A stretch of DNA of 64,000 nucleotides from Chrysomallon squamiferum (lineage: Eukaryota > Mollusca > Gastropoda > Neomphalida > Peltospiridae). This document shows, piece after piece, positions 1 to 44,411 of the stretch; the first letter of the stretch is position 1, and every line of letters begins with the position of its first letter. The notes under the pieces are model-generated. The model saw only the letters and a program-made list of their open reading frames with translations. It was not told the DNA's origin and ran no database searches. The stretch lies in the NCBI GenBank assembly GCA_012295275.1, contig CM022675.1, forward strand, positions 3,845,142 to 3,909,141, given 5' to 3'. The position numbers and the translations under genes were made by a program.

Positions 1-33
<33 letters not shown>

Positions 34-416
34 CTTTTCTTTCCATTCGTAAATTTGCACGCCTTTTTATACACGTCTCTTTTTCTCTAAAGCAGATTTT
101 CTAGTTTATTAAACTTAGTTTTCTCTCAGTATGAATGCCTGAAACGTTAATTAACGAGTATGTATCTGTGTATTTGCATGTGAGTATATCTGTATGTACG
201 TATTATCGATTTAGTACACTAGAGAATAGGTTAATTTTAAACGCTCGAACAAGCTATTTTTAATCACCTACACTTCCGTTCGTCGTTGACTGGTATTTCC
301 TCAGTCTTTTTATAGTTTTCTTGTTTATTGTTTGCGGTTCATAGATTTAGGCACCAGTTGTGTTTAAAGCAACCACGAAATATTATTTAATTATTTTTTA
401 TTATCTCTTCTGAAAT
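1..416. other. 5' flank of PHF14 with a leading (GA)n tract
   Basis: Bases 1-31 are a pure (GA)n run cut by the window edge. The remainder up to the PHF14 start codon is AT-rich sequence with no open frame, and probably holds the promoter and 5' UTR. I see no clear TATA box or other firm element. Confidence 0.5.
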
Positions 417-18012
<17,596 letters not shown>

Positions 18013-18267
18013 AATGTTAACAAAACGTTTTAAAATCACTGACATTTTATAATACAGTATTACTAAACAGCATGGTATCTTTTTAATTTTATTTTTATTT
18101 TTTTTAATACTGTAAAGCTGAATTTTATAACATCATTCACATGCTAAAAAGGAATCTTCAGAAAGTACTTTTGATGATGCTCATTCTAATCTGAACTGTG
18201 ATTGTTTATTGTGGTGAGGGTGAAGCAGATCCAAAGCAGACACCTCTGATGCTGCACCTCTTCAAGA

Positions 18268-18307
<40 letters not shown>

Positions 18308-18420
18308 ATCCTAGTTTAAAAAAAAAATAATAATAATAATAATAATTATAATAAAAAAAAAATAAACAAATAAATAAAACCTCTGTGCACATACATATAC
18401 TCTCTTAGGAAGGCCCATTC
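18013..18420. other. PHF14 3' flank / probable 3' UTR
   Basis: AT-rich sequence after the stop codon, with (ATT)n at 18265-18305 and AATAAA-type motifs near 18360-18380 that could serve for polyadenylation. Confidence 0.45.
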
Positions 18421-19690
18421 AACACAATCATTTATGTCTGTTCATGAATACAACAATTTATACAAGTACTCGTGAAAACAACCATTTATACAAGTATTCA
18501 TGAAAACAACCAATTATACAAGTATTCATGAAACAACCATTTATACAACTACTAATGAAAACAATCATTTATACAACTACTCATGAAACAACCATTTATA
18601 CAACTCATGAAACAACCATTTATACAAGTACTCATGAAACAACCATTTATACAAGTACTCATGAACACAACCATTTATACAAGTACTCATGAAACAACCA
18701 TTTATATAAGTACTCATGAAACAACCATTTATACAAGTATTCATGAAACAACCATTTATACAACTACTAATGAAAACAATCATTTATACAACTACTCATG
18801 AAACAACCATTTATACAAGTACTCATGAAACAACCATTTATACAAGTACTCATGAACACAACCATTTATACAAGTACTCATGAAACAACCATTTATACAA
18901 GTACTCATGAAACAACCATTTATACAAGTATTCATGAAAACAACCATTTATACAAGTACTAATGAAAACAACCATTGATACAAGTACTCATGAAAACAAC
19001 CATTGATACAACTACTCATGAAACAACCATTTATACAACTACTCATGAAACAACCATTTATACAAGTACTCGTGAACACAACCATTTATACAAGTACTCA
19101 TGAACACAACCATTTATACAACTACTCGTGAACACAACCATTTATACAGGTACTCGTGAACACAACCATTTATACAGGTACTCGTGAACACAACCATTTA
19201 AATAAGTATTCGTGAACACAACCATTTATACAACTTCATGAAACAACCATTTATACAAGTACTCATGAACACCATTTATACAAGTATTCATGAAGACAAC
19301 CATTTAACTATTCGTGAGACAACCATTTATACAACTACTCGTGAGACATCCATTTATACAAGTATTCGTGAACACAACCATTTATACAACTACTCATGAA
19401 AACAACCATTTATACAAGTACTCATGAACACAACCATTTATACAAGTATTCATGAACACAGCCATTTATACAAGTATTCATGAAAACAACCATTTATACA
19501 AGTATTCATGAAAACAACCATTTATACAAGTATTCATGAAAACAACCATTTATACAAGTACTCTTAAAACAACCATTTATAAAAGTATTCATGATCACAA
19601 CCATTTATATATGTACTCGTGAAAACAACTATTTATGAAAGTACTTAAGAACACAGCTGTTTACACAAGTACTCAAGAACACAGCTGTTT
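18421..19690. repeat. 27-28 bp minisatellite downstream of PHF14
   Basis: About 45 units of the type CATGAAACAACCATTTATAC + AAGTACT. Variants are TACAACTACT and CATGAACACAACC. Units are 27 or 28 bases with occasional deletions, and the array fades after 19600. A 27 bp unit is nine codons, which explains the repeated-peptide frames on both strands. They have no start context and are not genes. Confidence 0.92.
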
Positions 19691-20723
19691 ACACAATGGG
19701 ACAGTGAGATCCTGTAACAAAACAGACAACGTGAATTACTGTGACAAACTTTGTTTTAGTCCAGGATCCTCAGTTTAGACTCTAGCTGGCAGAAAGTGCG
19801 CAAACGACAGAATGACCTTTATGTAATGATCTGTAGAAATATTTATAATACGAGGCAAACAGTTAAGTATTATTAAGAAAGAAAGAATTTGTGTCCTTTT
19901 ATTTACAGCAGTGCTTTTTAAAACTGGTCAACAACATGAACGTAGTAAGAAGAAAACTGCTCAGATATTCAATAAGTATCACTGGAAAACATTAAAATAA
20001 ATAAATAAATAAATAAAATCTTCTGCCACTGATTATCTGAGCCAGTATGGTTGTTAGGGCACACGTGTATGGTAAAATAATACAAACCAAAAGTTGAATG
20101 AAATGACGAAAACAGCCCCCAACGAAATACAAAAAGAAACACAAAATATAACTTAATGACATTTTGTGATAAAGACGTCAGACTTCAAGAAACACTGATT
20201 TATACTTCTGTACGAAAGGATAAATCTGGTTTTTTAAATTTTCTTTTCTTTTTTTTTTTTTCAGTTTTTTAATTTTTTTTTTTTTTTTCTGTGGAGTGCC
20301 TTACATATAACCAGCGTAATTTGCCCCTCACCCCGACACTAATTAACCACACTTATTTCATCGTCATTTCCAATATGTACTGCCACAACCACATATTAAA
20401 AGGTAAATACTACTGAATAAACAATAATAAATGAGAAGGTTACAGTACCAGAGAATCAATTCACGTAACCCTAGATTTGTCGCAATTTCGGGCACCACGA
20501 ATAAATAAAGTGGCCGAAATCCATACAAAGTTTGCGCTGAAGGCCTCCTCAACACGGTATGCAAGTAATACTTGCAGAGAAGTGTTTAAGTAACTTTGAT
20601 GATTTATTAACCAGCCGAGATTTAATTACTTAAATTGTAATGTTTTACCTTAAATCGACATCTTCCGAAAAGAATGGAAAATATATGTATGTATGTGTGA
20701 ATGTATGTATGTATGTACGTGTA

Positions 20724-20763
<40 letters not shown>

Positions 20764-21060
20764 GATAGTTAACTCCATGAATGTTAAAAGCATGGTATGA
20801 AATAGGTTCGCCATACAGATTCGTAGAAACATAACAAAATGGCCGCTTCGATTCAGATTAAATTCTACTTTTTTTAAAATAATAATTTAGTATTATAAAG
20901 TAACATACGTGCAGTAAACACAAAGATATGACTTGGAATTTCCCATTCGTGGAGATTTTATTCAGACTGGACTCGAAACAGAATAAATCAAGCGTTTGAA
21001 AAGTCTGTAAAACTGCGTGAAAATAGTACGGCGGACGAGAAATTCAGTGCTTTGGAGTAC

Positions 21061-21109
<49 letters not shown>

Positions 21110-21317
21110 AATTATAATTATAATTATAATAGTAGTAGTAGTAATAGTAGTACAAGTAGCAGTAGTAATAGCAGCAGTGCTATTAGTAGTAATAATATAT
21201 ATATATATATATATATTGAAAGATGAAACGGGGGTTAACTCTGTTTTATTTTGTTTTTTTCACTTTTGCAACGTGGACAGTTTGTTTTCGTTTAACTTCA
21301 CGGATAGAATTTTAAAC
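19691..21317. other. Intergenic PHF14-heparanase A; left edge of the duplication
   Basis: No gene seen. Poly-T runs lie at 20250-20290 and AAT repeats at 20728-20761 and 21061-21130. From about 20560 the sequence pairs with 43860 onward (shared TTTGATGATTTATTAA and ATTCGTAGAAACATAACAAA), which marks the start of duplicated unit 1. Confidence 0.6.
20840..20852 (+). promoter_or_regulatory. Possible YY1-like AAAATGGC element upstream of heparanase A
   Basis: The block ATTCGTAGAAACATAACAAA + ATGGC is conserved in both duplicated units (the second near 44034). AAAATGGC is the YY1 core often found at TATA-less start sites. The role is inferred from the motif and its conservation only. Confidence 0.3.
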
Positions 21318-35718
<14,401 letters not shown>

Positions 35719-35930
35719 CCAGCACAGACCTGGTGTAAAATGACTTTTCACTCATTTATTTATTATTTTGTTGCTGTAAACATTAAATAAAATAATGCAG
35801 ATATCAAAATATTTTTTGTTTGTTTAGTTGTTGATGTTGCTGTTGTTGTTGTATAGTTAGTTACAGGGAATAGGTATAATCAGGTGTTATGTATAATCCT
35901 ACCTGTACATAATTATTATTGTTATCATCA

Positions 35931-35989
<59 letters not shown>

Positions 35990-36815
35990 TTCAATTTTGT
36001 TATGTCTTCTTTTCAATAAGGCTAGAAAATAAATTTAGACTGGTTTTAAGTAAGTTCTGATAAAATTAATAATAAATAGATAATCAGAACGCAAACATTA
36101 CTCATTTCTAATTTGAGTTGATAACAGAACATATTTAATTTGTATAATATTTTTTTAAGATGTTCTTATGAATATTCATGAGAAGCATAAAGTGTTTTTT
36201 GGAGGTTGAAGGGTTCAAAGTTAAACTTTATTAATGCTCATGAAATGAAATGAAAAAATATTTTAAAAAAGAACAAAAAAAACAAATTTCAGGTAAACCT
36301 TTTTTATTTGTTTGCATCATGTGTGTTATGAAATATTTATGAATTATAGTTTGGATATGTTTAATTTATTTTTTGTTTTAAAGATAATAATGAAAGATAA
36401 AATATATACGTAAATTTTTCATGTTTAATTCAAACTGCCAACACAAAATGTTATTTATACTTGAATATTTTGTAAAATTATATATTTATAATAAAACATT
36501 ATTCGCATCTTTTTTGTTTTGTTTTATTTTAATTTTTGCAGCCTACATGTAATGTTGCAGGTTTCTTGAATTGTAGTCAGCCTTTAATATTAGTAAAATT
36601 ACACCAGTACAAATATGAAACAATCATTTGGAAACATTTACTGCCATGCACTAAATCCCCCCTCTGTCTGTCTGTCTGTTTCTGTCTGTCTCGCTTTTTC
36701 TGACTCTCTCATTTGATACGAAATCTGTTACTGAAAGTTTGAATTATAATCCACTAGTGAACTAGTTTAGCATTTGTTTCCCGACATGTATGATACAACT
36801 CAAGTTAATTACAAA
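35719..36815. other. Heparanase A 3' flank
   Basis: Probable 3' UTR with AATAAA at about 35786, then AT-rich duplicated sequence including (ATT)n at 35930-35990 and CTGTCTGTCTG near 36665. Similarity to the flank of copy B stops at about 36815. Confidence 0.5.
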
Positions 36816-36886
36816 GAAAATCTCATGTTTATGACTATTTAAATCAGTTGTTTGTTTTCACAATATTCCAACACTTAAACTGTTAG

Positions 36887-37028
36887 GTTGAGCACATTTG
36901 ACAACGGCCTGACTACTAGGGGATCTATCACCACAAAAACTGTGCGTCAAAGTTTCACATACACTTCTGGAGTTTTCTCTTTGGATATGACACAATTCTC
37001 ATGTTGGAGCGTAATGCCGCAAACCTGA
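36887..37028 (+). CDS. Possible orphan exon, 46 aa, unknown
   Basis: Open frame after a weak acceptor (CTGTTAG|G) reading LSTFDNGLTTRGSITTKT... and ending in TGA at 37026-37028. Its composition looks protein-like against an AT-rich background, but it is short, isolated and matches nothing I know. Confidence 0.15.
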
Positions 37029-37533
37029 GCACATCAATCCTTGGAATTTGTTATTCCGTCCCTCTAAGACATTGTTTGTGAGGATGACATCATGCATGTT
37101 GTATCGCGTTGGTCAACAGAGGTAACCTGGCATGAGTAGTATGTTTTTATGCTGGAGCACGGTGTAGACAATTAGTCTACTAACTCTACTAACTCTTATC
37201 ATTTTAAAGCAACAGCAAGACAGGAAATGAAACGTGTGAACAGCATTTACAGTAAACACATGAAGTTCAAATCTAATAAAGTACAAAAATGACTAAACTG
37301 GCTATTTGTATACTGTTAATTATAATAAGAAAATTCAGACAGAACATGTTTCATTTAATAAAAATGTGGCGAAAATGTCCTAATCTGAAATATTCTAGAC
37401 CAAAATGAGGCATTTACCTGTAGATATTCATAGAGGAAATCTTGTCATTCCTAAATCTTAAAAGTCCACATCTAAATCATGTTAAAATCATTTGAGGTTT
37501 TGTCCAAATTTTCAATAATCCGGTGTTTTCTTA

Positions 37534-37601
<68 letters not shown>

Positions 37602-38986
37602 TACTACTACCACTACTTTAAATATTATTAGTTTTCAGTTTTTGCATTGGAGTTTTGTCCTAGCTCTGACCTACATGCAAAGATGTTCCTTGAAACTGAT
37701 CCGTTTTGGAGAAATCTGAGTAGCTTTTTATTTTCAAGTCATTTTTGTTTATAAAATTAAGTAAATAAATAAAATACAATATAATAAAAAGTTGTACACT
37801 CCTCCAAAAATAATCTGTGTTGTGCTAGACTAGTTTCGATGATAAAGAATGTTTTTGCTTTTATCCTGCTGTCTGTAAGTGTTGAAAATACTGATGGACT
37901 GACGTTTCACATGCAAACGTGTTTTAAATTAACCCTGAGTGAACACATTGAGATTTGATCTTGCAGTCAGTCTAACAAATTACAGACTGCTTCCTTTTCA
38001 ATGTAACCCAGTTAAAAACCTTATAAAGCTTGTCTGTTCTATGAAGTGTACTCAGTTATATACATACATTGGCACATATACAGGCAGTAAATAGATGACA
38101 TTTTGTTAGTTCATTTTTATTAATTTATAATAATTCATGTTGTGATGTTAAATGGGATATAGAGTACTGAAAATAAGGATCAATGTTCTGATCCAGTGGA
38201 TAGTAATGGTTCCACTTCCAAACTGCGGCGGGTCTACAAGAAGAGAGTGAGCCGATTTTCAATGTGGACTTTGGTCATTTTTCTAGTATTTGGTTTTTCA
38301 GGGATTTTTCATTTTTTCGTTCAAATTAAAATTCATTTTTTAAAAATAAATATAGCAGTAAAGATCCATTTAATCAAGAAAATACTTCTTTTTTTAAATT
38401 TCGTGAACTGTAGTGTTTTTGAAGTGTATTAAAAGATTTAAGAGATTATAATGAATAGGCAGTAGAGATGTAACTAATTTGTTTTAGAAATTCATATAGA
38501 AATAAAACGAACAACATGAAAACAAGATGATATCTATAAATTAAATAGATTTTATATATCTGACAAAAGCTAATATCCATATAAAAAACAGTTTATTAAA
38601 GTTGGAAACTACATATACAGACAAATTAAAAGAAAATGAAATAAATTATCAAAAGAATTTGTGTTACAAATGATCAGATTTTTCTGAGGTCTTAAAAATG
38701 AATGCATTTCAGATAATGTCTACAGACTTCTCACAACCTGTTTGGTTACAAGATGTAACAAGGTCCTATAAGAAAACGTAAAAGCTAAATTCAAAACATG
38801 AATCGGAAAAAGAGATACAAATGAGAATTCTTGATAAAAGTCGTTCAGAAACAACATCCAAGATGCAATAGAGTGAATGTCCTAACTTAATAATTCACTT
38901 TATAGTGTTGTATTAATATTTTCAAATTGAGATTTTCACTTGAACGAGAAAGCTTCAAATATAAAAGTAGTTAGTCACAGATAAAC
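37029..38986. other. Spacer between the two heparanase units
   Basis: AT-rich sequence with (ATT)n at 37537-37600. One 84 bp candidate exon sits at 38163-38246 (acceptor ATATAG, donor AGA|GTGAGC, peptide STENKDQCSDPVDSNGSTS...). It is unrecognised and has no partner. No other signal. Confidence 0.4.
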
Positions 38987-39204
38987 TCAACAGATCAAAC
39001 AATGGACAGTTTCACAAATCATTCGCTTTTCGTCAGGATGATGTATCATTGGATCCTCCTCTCTGTGGGTTTCGCAGTATTTTACGACGTCGTCGATGAC
39101 TTCTGAGAGTCTCATCCGATCTATCCGAGCCTCACGACGAAGCTGCTCAATCAGTTGTCTCTCCTGTTAGAGACGTTGCTGCAATTTGATCATACGAAAC
39201 TCAG
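38987..39204 (-). pseudogene. G-protein gamma subunit-like exon with in-frame stop
   Basis: The minus strand reads QLIEQLRREARIDRMRLSEV, then DDVVKYCETHREEDP, then MIHH...CLIC and TGA at 38987. This matches the GGL/G-gamma helix pattern (VEQLRREA.IDR..S......Y...H..EDPL). The frame ends in C-L-I-C, which has the CAAX prenylation layout but lacks the usual NPF motif and a terminal Leu or Ser. A strong acceptor (TTTCTTTCTTTGCAG) ends at 39205, but the frame from it hits TAA at about 39167-39169, two residues before QLIEQL. A weaker acceptor (CTCTAACAG) at 39164-39165 would skip the stop and start at GAG (39163). Either that acceptor is used with an unseen upstream exon, or this is a pseudogene. 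Confidence 0.6.
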
Positions 39205-40145
39205 CTGCAAAGAAAGAAAAACTCTTTTAATCACTATCTACATATATAAACGTATGTTTAACAATTCAGTTTTGCTCACGTATTGTCACCAAAACATTCA
39301 GCACCAGAAAGAAATAGATCACAAAAACAATGAGAAAAAACAACAACAGAAAAGCAGGTGCAATAGATTAATTAATGAATATCTTTTTTGTATTTAATAT
39401 GCTATCAGTTATCTTTTAGACTGTAGTGATCACCTCCATTTGTGCATTTCTTACAGTAATTCTAACTCAGGCACAAAAAAGCAAACTATAACTTGTATTC
39501 TTTAATGTCCAGAGTGTTATTATAAAACACTGGAATGTTGTTACTAGTAGGGATCTTGACAGTTGTGCACTGACAAATTATTTGATTTTGATGGTCTTCA
39601 AAAAGATAATAAAAGATTAAGGAAAGTCGATGGTGTACTTAATAAGAACAAGATGGTTTGTTAACTTCTTTAAGTAACTGCAATATTTTTTATATTTCAT
39701 CATTATCATTCTTCTTTTGTCATTATTATGTCAATTTAAAAAAAAAAAAAAATTATAGTTTTCAAAACTGGTAGACACATAATTATTATTTAGACAATAA
39801 TGAAACAAGTTTTTATAATTTCCTGTTTTGCCCAGAATTCCAGTAATTCCTCTATGTACTGACACGTATTTAAAGTCTCCAGTCTGAACGTATGTAAAAG
39901 AAAATGTTAAGACATGCATGGACATAGGAAAACATAGCTATTAAACAGAAAGTAAATGCCTTCCTCAGGAATAGATTATCTACAAATGAGGCCAAACAAT
40001 TATTAATTTAAAGACAATAACTAACATACATGAAAATATACGTTCAAATTTCTAAAGTAAACATATGAGGTAAAATAGGTACAATTTAAAAAAGAACCAT
40101 AATTATCAAATGTGAAGAATTTCAAATATATACACGAGGCAGTAC

Positions 40146-40348
40146 TCATCGTGGCTTTTCTTCAGTGTCAACAGAGATCTTCTTTAGCTGGTCCATAATC
40201 AAAAAGTACTCTTCCTTTGGAATGAACACTCTCTTGCACAATTGATATCTTTTATACACTTGTCTCTTAAAACGATCTTCAACAGGGACTTGCATGGTGG
40301 ACACATAACTGATCAGAATGTGATCAGAGTTGCAGTATTTTATACGGC
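40146..40348 (-). CDS. Possible terminal exon, perhaps from a KRBA2-like integrase/transposon gene
   Basis: The minus-strand frame includes an ATG at about 40295 (MQVPVEDRFKRQVYKRYQLC) and continues RVFIPKEEYFLIMDQLKK to TGA at 40146. Acceptor TTTGTAG precedes 40348. The pattern F..V..RYQ....FI.K.EY..I..QLK resembles, from memory, the N-terminus of invertebrate KRAB-A domain-containing 2-like integrase proteins. The downstream domains are absent, so at best it is a fragment. Confidence 0.3.
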
Positions 40349-40816
40349 CTACAAACACTTTGATGTAACAACAACACTACCACTAATCCCAACAATGAAC
40401 AGAGGTGAGCAAAGCATTACACCCAAAAGTGTTTTATATTAAAATCATTGGCCTTTGATGTATACCACTAACACTAATCCCTGCCATTTAACTGGTCTTT
40501 GATGCAAGAATAACACAACAGTAACGCAACATAGAGTGAAAACAAAATGTCTTTAAATTATATTTCTCTGTTGTCTCTCTTTATACATATGTAACCAACT
40601 GTTTTATGGCAGTGAGATTTTAACGTGTTCACAAAGAACAGTTATCGAATGATTAAATATTGGTTGAAATTAATTAGTACAAAGAGTTATATTTTACATT
40701 ATAGAAAAATAATTGGGTGACTTTTATTAGGAAAACTGTACATGAATTGGAATTTGTATAAATATGGATAGAACAGGAACAGATTATTGAAATTTTTTTT
40801 TTTTTAAAATAGCTTT

Positions 40817-41456
40817 TTGTGCATGATTAAGCGAAAAATATATGACAAAGCAAGGCAGAATCTTTCAATTCATCTCTGAAATGTGACAATTTATACAAAT
40901 ACATTATAGATGGTGTAACAATTCAGTTTTATTCGTTAAACAAAAGCTTATGTCGACTTGAACTTGTAGAAATACAACGAGACGCGCTGAAAATTATGAC
41001 GTAAAACACGAGATGTGCTGAACATTATGACGTAAAACACTAAAGTAGGTCACCACCTGTTGGCGTACAAGTTAAATCTAGGCCAATGGTTTTATATAAA
41101 AATACTTAACAAACGTGATGTATCAGCACACCACTTGGAAAATGAGACTGGGAGATATAGGAATACTGACAGAACAGAAAACAAATGTATAGTATGTGAC
41201 AGTGGTGAGACTAAAGATGAAACTGAAAATAAGAAATTTGGGAAAGTATTTGTTTAAAGCATTTCAATGTAGAAAAGTTCTGATTAGTTAGATATCCATC
41301 ACTAATCCATAGAACGAACAGATGTAAGGAAAATATATAAAAAATGATTGCGCACAATTAAGCAAAGAATATATGACCAAGCAAGACAGCTAAATACATC
41401 ACTGAAATGTGACCATTTATATAAATACATTATAGATGGTGCAACAATTCATTTTT
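40817..41456. repeat. ~110 bp duplication (40817-40930 and 41343-41456) with a local repeat between
   Basis: Both arms contain AATATATGAC..AGCAAG and ACATTATAGATGGTG followed by CAACAATTCA. Between them, ATTATGACGTAAAACAC occurs twice (40995-41040). Confidence 0.7.
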
Positions 41457-41502
41457 AAATTTAAAAATAATAATAATAATAATCATAATAATAATAATAA
41501 AA

Positions 41503-41535
<33 letters not shown>

Positions 41536-42339
41536 CATAATCATAATAATAAATTTCAGAAAAACCACAACTTAAGGATAAGAAAACCTGAAAGACAGAA
41601 ACCGAGTAAGATGTCATTTTTTCCTGTCGTTTGCTATTACAGCTGTTTTGATAAAGGAAAATGAATTCCGTATGGCTGCAGCTTATGTCACTGATCATGT
41701 GAACCCTTTATCGTAAACTATTTCTCTAACAGCAAAATAATAAATGTTATCTTTAACGTTAACGTCATTACCATCTTCAAATAATCTTTGAAATATAAAT
41801 TATTTATGCTAAATTAAAATGGTTGAAAAAAGAAAAGCAAAAATATCCATTAATAATTCAAAATACTTACCCATATTGAATGTCTGAAATATGAGAAAAA
41901 AAAAATAACAATAATAATAAATCAATAAAACAAAATAAAAATTAAATATACGTGTAATATAAATTTAAATACGTGTTTATATTGCGTGAAATATCCATTA
42001 AAATAGACTAGACCTGAAGAGTACTATAAGGTTATATTTTCTCAAATTGTATTTTTTTCTAAACTGCAAATTTAACTAAAACAACAAAAGCCACGACATT
42101 TGCTCTTAACAAAAGCCTGAACATTTCTAGAGAGGAGCCATAAATTCTTATTTAAATATTACTGAGAATATAAGTTAATCAATGATGAATGAATAGTAGA
42201 TTCACATTTTAATGAGTCGGCAGCTAAACAATTCACTTTCTTTTTTCTTTTTCTTTTCTTCTTTTTAAACTAAAATTTTACTATCATGTGACAATGACGT
42301 GTTCTGGATTTGTAACTAATTATCATAATCAGGGGTGTT

Positions 42340-42982
42340 TCCTAACCGAAAGCGAGCGACGTGAGCGTTTTTTTTTTTTCTTTAGAAACCACTGATTTCA
42401 CTTGTAGCATCCTAACTGCAGGTGCGTCAGTTCTAGCTACTCGAGCGCGCGACACAAAACCGACAGGAAAGCTGTATCCTAACCGTGCGCGAGCGATACT
42501 GGACCTTCCAAGAAGCTTATACATGCATGTTATTAATAAAACACACACATTACTTATTACGTAAACCTAGAGTTTTTCCATTATTCTTCCAGGCATTTTG
42601 TTTTAATGCTGGCTTTATGAAACAAAGATAACAACATTATCTTTGTACGTTGACAAAGAACAATCATAAAGTATTGAAAACACCTGATCGAGATGGGTGA
42701 AGTGTTCATCTTCCATTTTCGTGTACTGGGGAAATAATCTTGTTTGTGATTGGTTAATATATTTTAGTCGCTCTTGTCTCGCGCGACAAAGAAACAGAAG
42801 AGGAGAAAACTGAAATGGCTGCAAACAAGTTTCGAGTCTTCATGATCATCGACAGCTTTATTTCTGCACTGAAGAAACGTTTGTTAACAGATGAGAAAAA
42901 CCAAGGCCAGTCTGACAAGCTAACTTGTGCGGTTCGTGGCTCCTCTCAACTCGGAATTTACCAAGCGGGCTACGACAGCTGA
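42340..42982 (+). other. CpG-rich block with a 55-codon ORF; possible promoter and first exon
   Basis: Locally rich in CpG (GAGCGCGCGAC, GTGCGCGAGCGAT, CTCGCGCGAC) against an AT-rich background. A related phrase (CCTAAC + GCGAGCGA) recurs at 42340, 42410 and 42478. At 42815 the YY1-like GAAATGGCTGC starts a 55-codon frame (MAANKFRVFMIIDSFISALK...) ending at 42982. No homologue recognised. It could be an active promoter or the end of a transposable element. Confidence 0.3.
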
Positions 42983-43859
42983 TCCCATCTCAGTCAGGTG
43001 CTGTTGCTGATCAGGACAACACGGCAACGCATCGGAGCTGCTCGTATACCGGCTCATTAGAGATCACAGCATGCTATCATGTTTTCCTAATACCGAGACA
43101 ATGGTACGCATGTATTTGCGTTTGATGGTTACAAACTGCACTTGAGGAACGTTAGTCTTCTAAACTGAGCCGCATAAAAAATGCACAAAGAAAGACGATG
43201 GAGAAAAACGTTTAAATATGCTGACGTTGATGAACATTATAAAAGACTTTGTAAAATTTCGAAGCGTGACATATAACTTAATCTGAGGCTGAATCACACT
43301 TGTCTATTGGCCTAAACTTTGACCCACTTTTCGGGGGCATACACGCATTTTCATTTCAGTTTAATGGTGTTTGCACTGATTTTTAATACTGTTAGCAAGA
43401 TGCCTTTTGTTTCGACAATACATCTGACTGACTGTTAAGGAGTGTGTATATTTTATGTAAAATTATGATAATAGTAAGCGTGGGTTGAGTGGGATTCGTT
43501 TACTTTTATAACTAGCCAGTAGTAGGGACCTATTCGATGTTTTGCTATGGGTTCCACAGTTTTGTAATCCAGCTCTGGGTATATGCCCTAAATGAAATAT
43601 ATTCTAATTATTTGTACACGTTTAATATATCATTATACATATTTCTTTATTTCTTTAGTAAGTTAAGCGTGGCTAAGCTGTCTTATAAAATGCAAAACGA
43701 TAAATCATACCGAATCGCCTTAGCTATCCGAAATCTTCCGTCCTCGAACTGTCACACAAAGCAAGCGGATGTTCACGGGTGGATGCTCTCTTCTGCAAAA
43801 CACCTTCCACTTAAACTGAACGCTTCTCAGTGGAAATCGAAGTTGGGTTCAGTTATTAT
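42983..43859. other. Unannotated spacer left of duplication unit 2
   Basis: A 131-codon frame covers 43537-43932, but its first half is AT-driven. The rest (from ATG at 43690) has mixed composition and no recognised motif. It also crosses into the duplicated block, where unit 1 has no matching frame. I do not call a gene. Confidence 0.35.
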
Positions 43860-44411
43860 CCAAGTAATATTTGCCGAGAAGTGTTTAAATAACTTTGATG
43901 ATTTATTAAACAGCCCAGATTTAATTACTTAAATTGCCTTAACTCGACAACTTACGAAAAGAATGAAAAAACTAATAGTTAACTACATTAATGTAAAAAA
44001 TAGGGGTATGAACTATAGATTCGTAGAAACATAACAAAATGGCTACTACCGAAGGCATTTCGGTTGAGATCAAATATATATATACATTTTTAGTATTACA
44101 AGCTAACATTCGTGCAGTAAACATAAAGATAAGACTTAAAATTTTACCTTTCATGGAGATTTTATTCCAATAGGACTTGGAAGAGAGAATAAATCAAGTG
44201 TTGAAAAGTCAGGAAAACTAGGTCAAAAGAGTACAACGGACCAGAAATAGTTTATACAGTGGCCTTCGAGTACCTGATAATAATAGGAGTAGTAGTAGTA
44301 GTAGTAGCTGCAGCAGTATCAGGAGCAGTGGTCTTAGTAGTAATAATGTAAAAAAACAGCAATAATAATGACTTTTAGAAGAAAGCTGCCTTGTTTATAT
44401 ATCTCCTCTGT

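Noticed and set aside
18577-18801. Repeated nonapeptide frames on both strands
   Set aside because: A 27 bp minisatellite unit is a multiple of three, so all frames repeat.
20364-20564. 66-codon minus frame
   Set aside because: No recognisable domain, no splice sites, low-complexity C-terminus.
42342-42548. 68-codon minus frame rich in Arg/Ala
   Set aside because: Follows from the CpG-rich block. No splice or homology support.
43537-43932. 131-codon frame on + strand
   Set aside because: First half is AT-driven and hydrophobic. The frame is not conserved in the duplicated unit and no motif is recognised.
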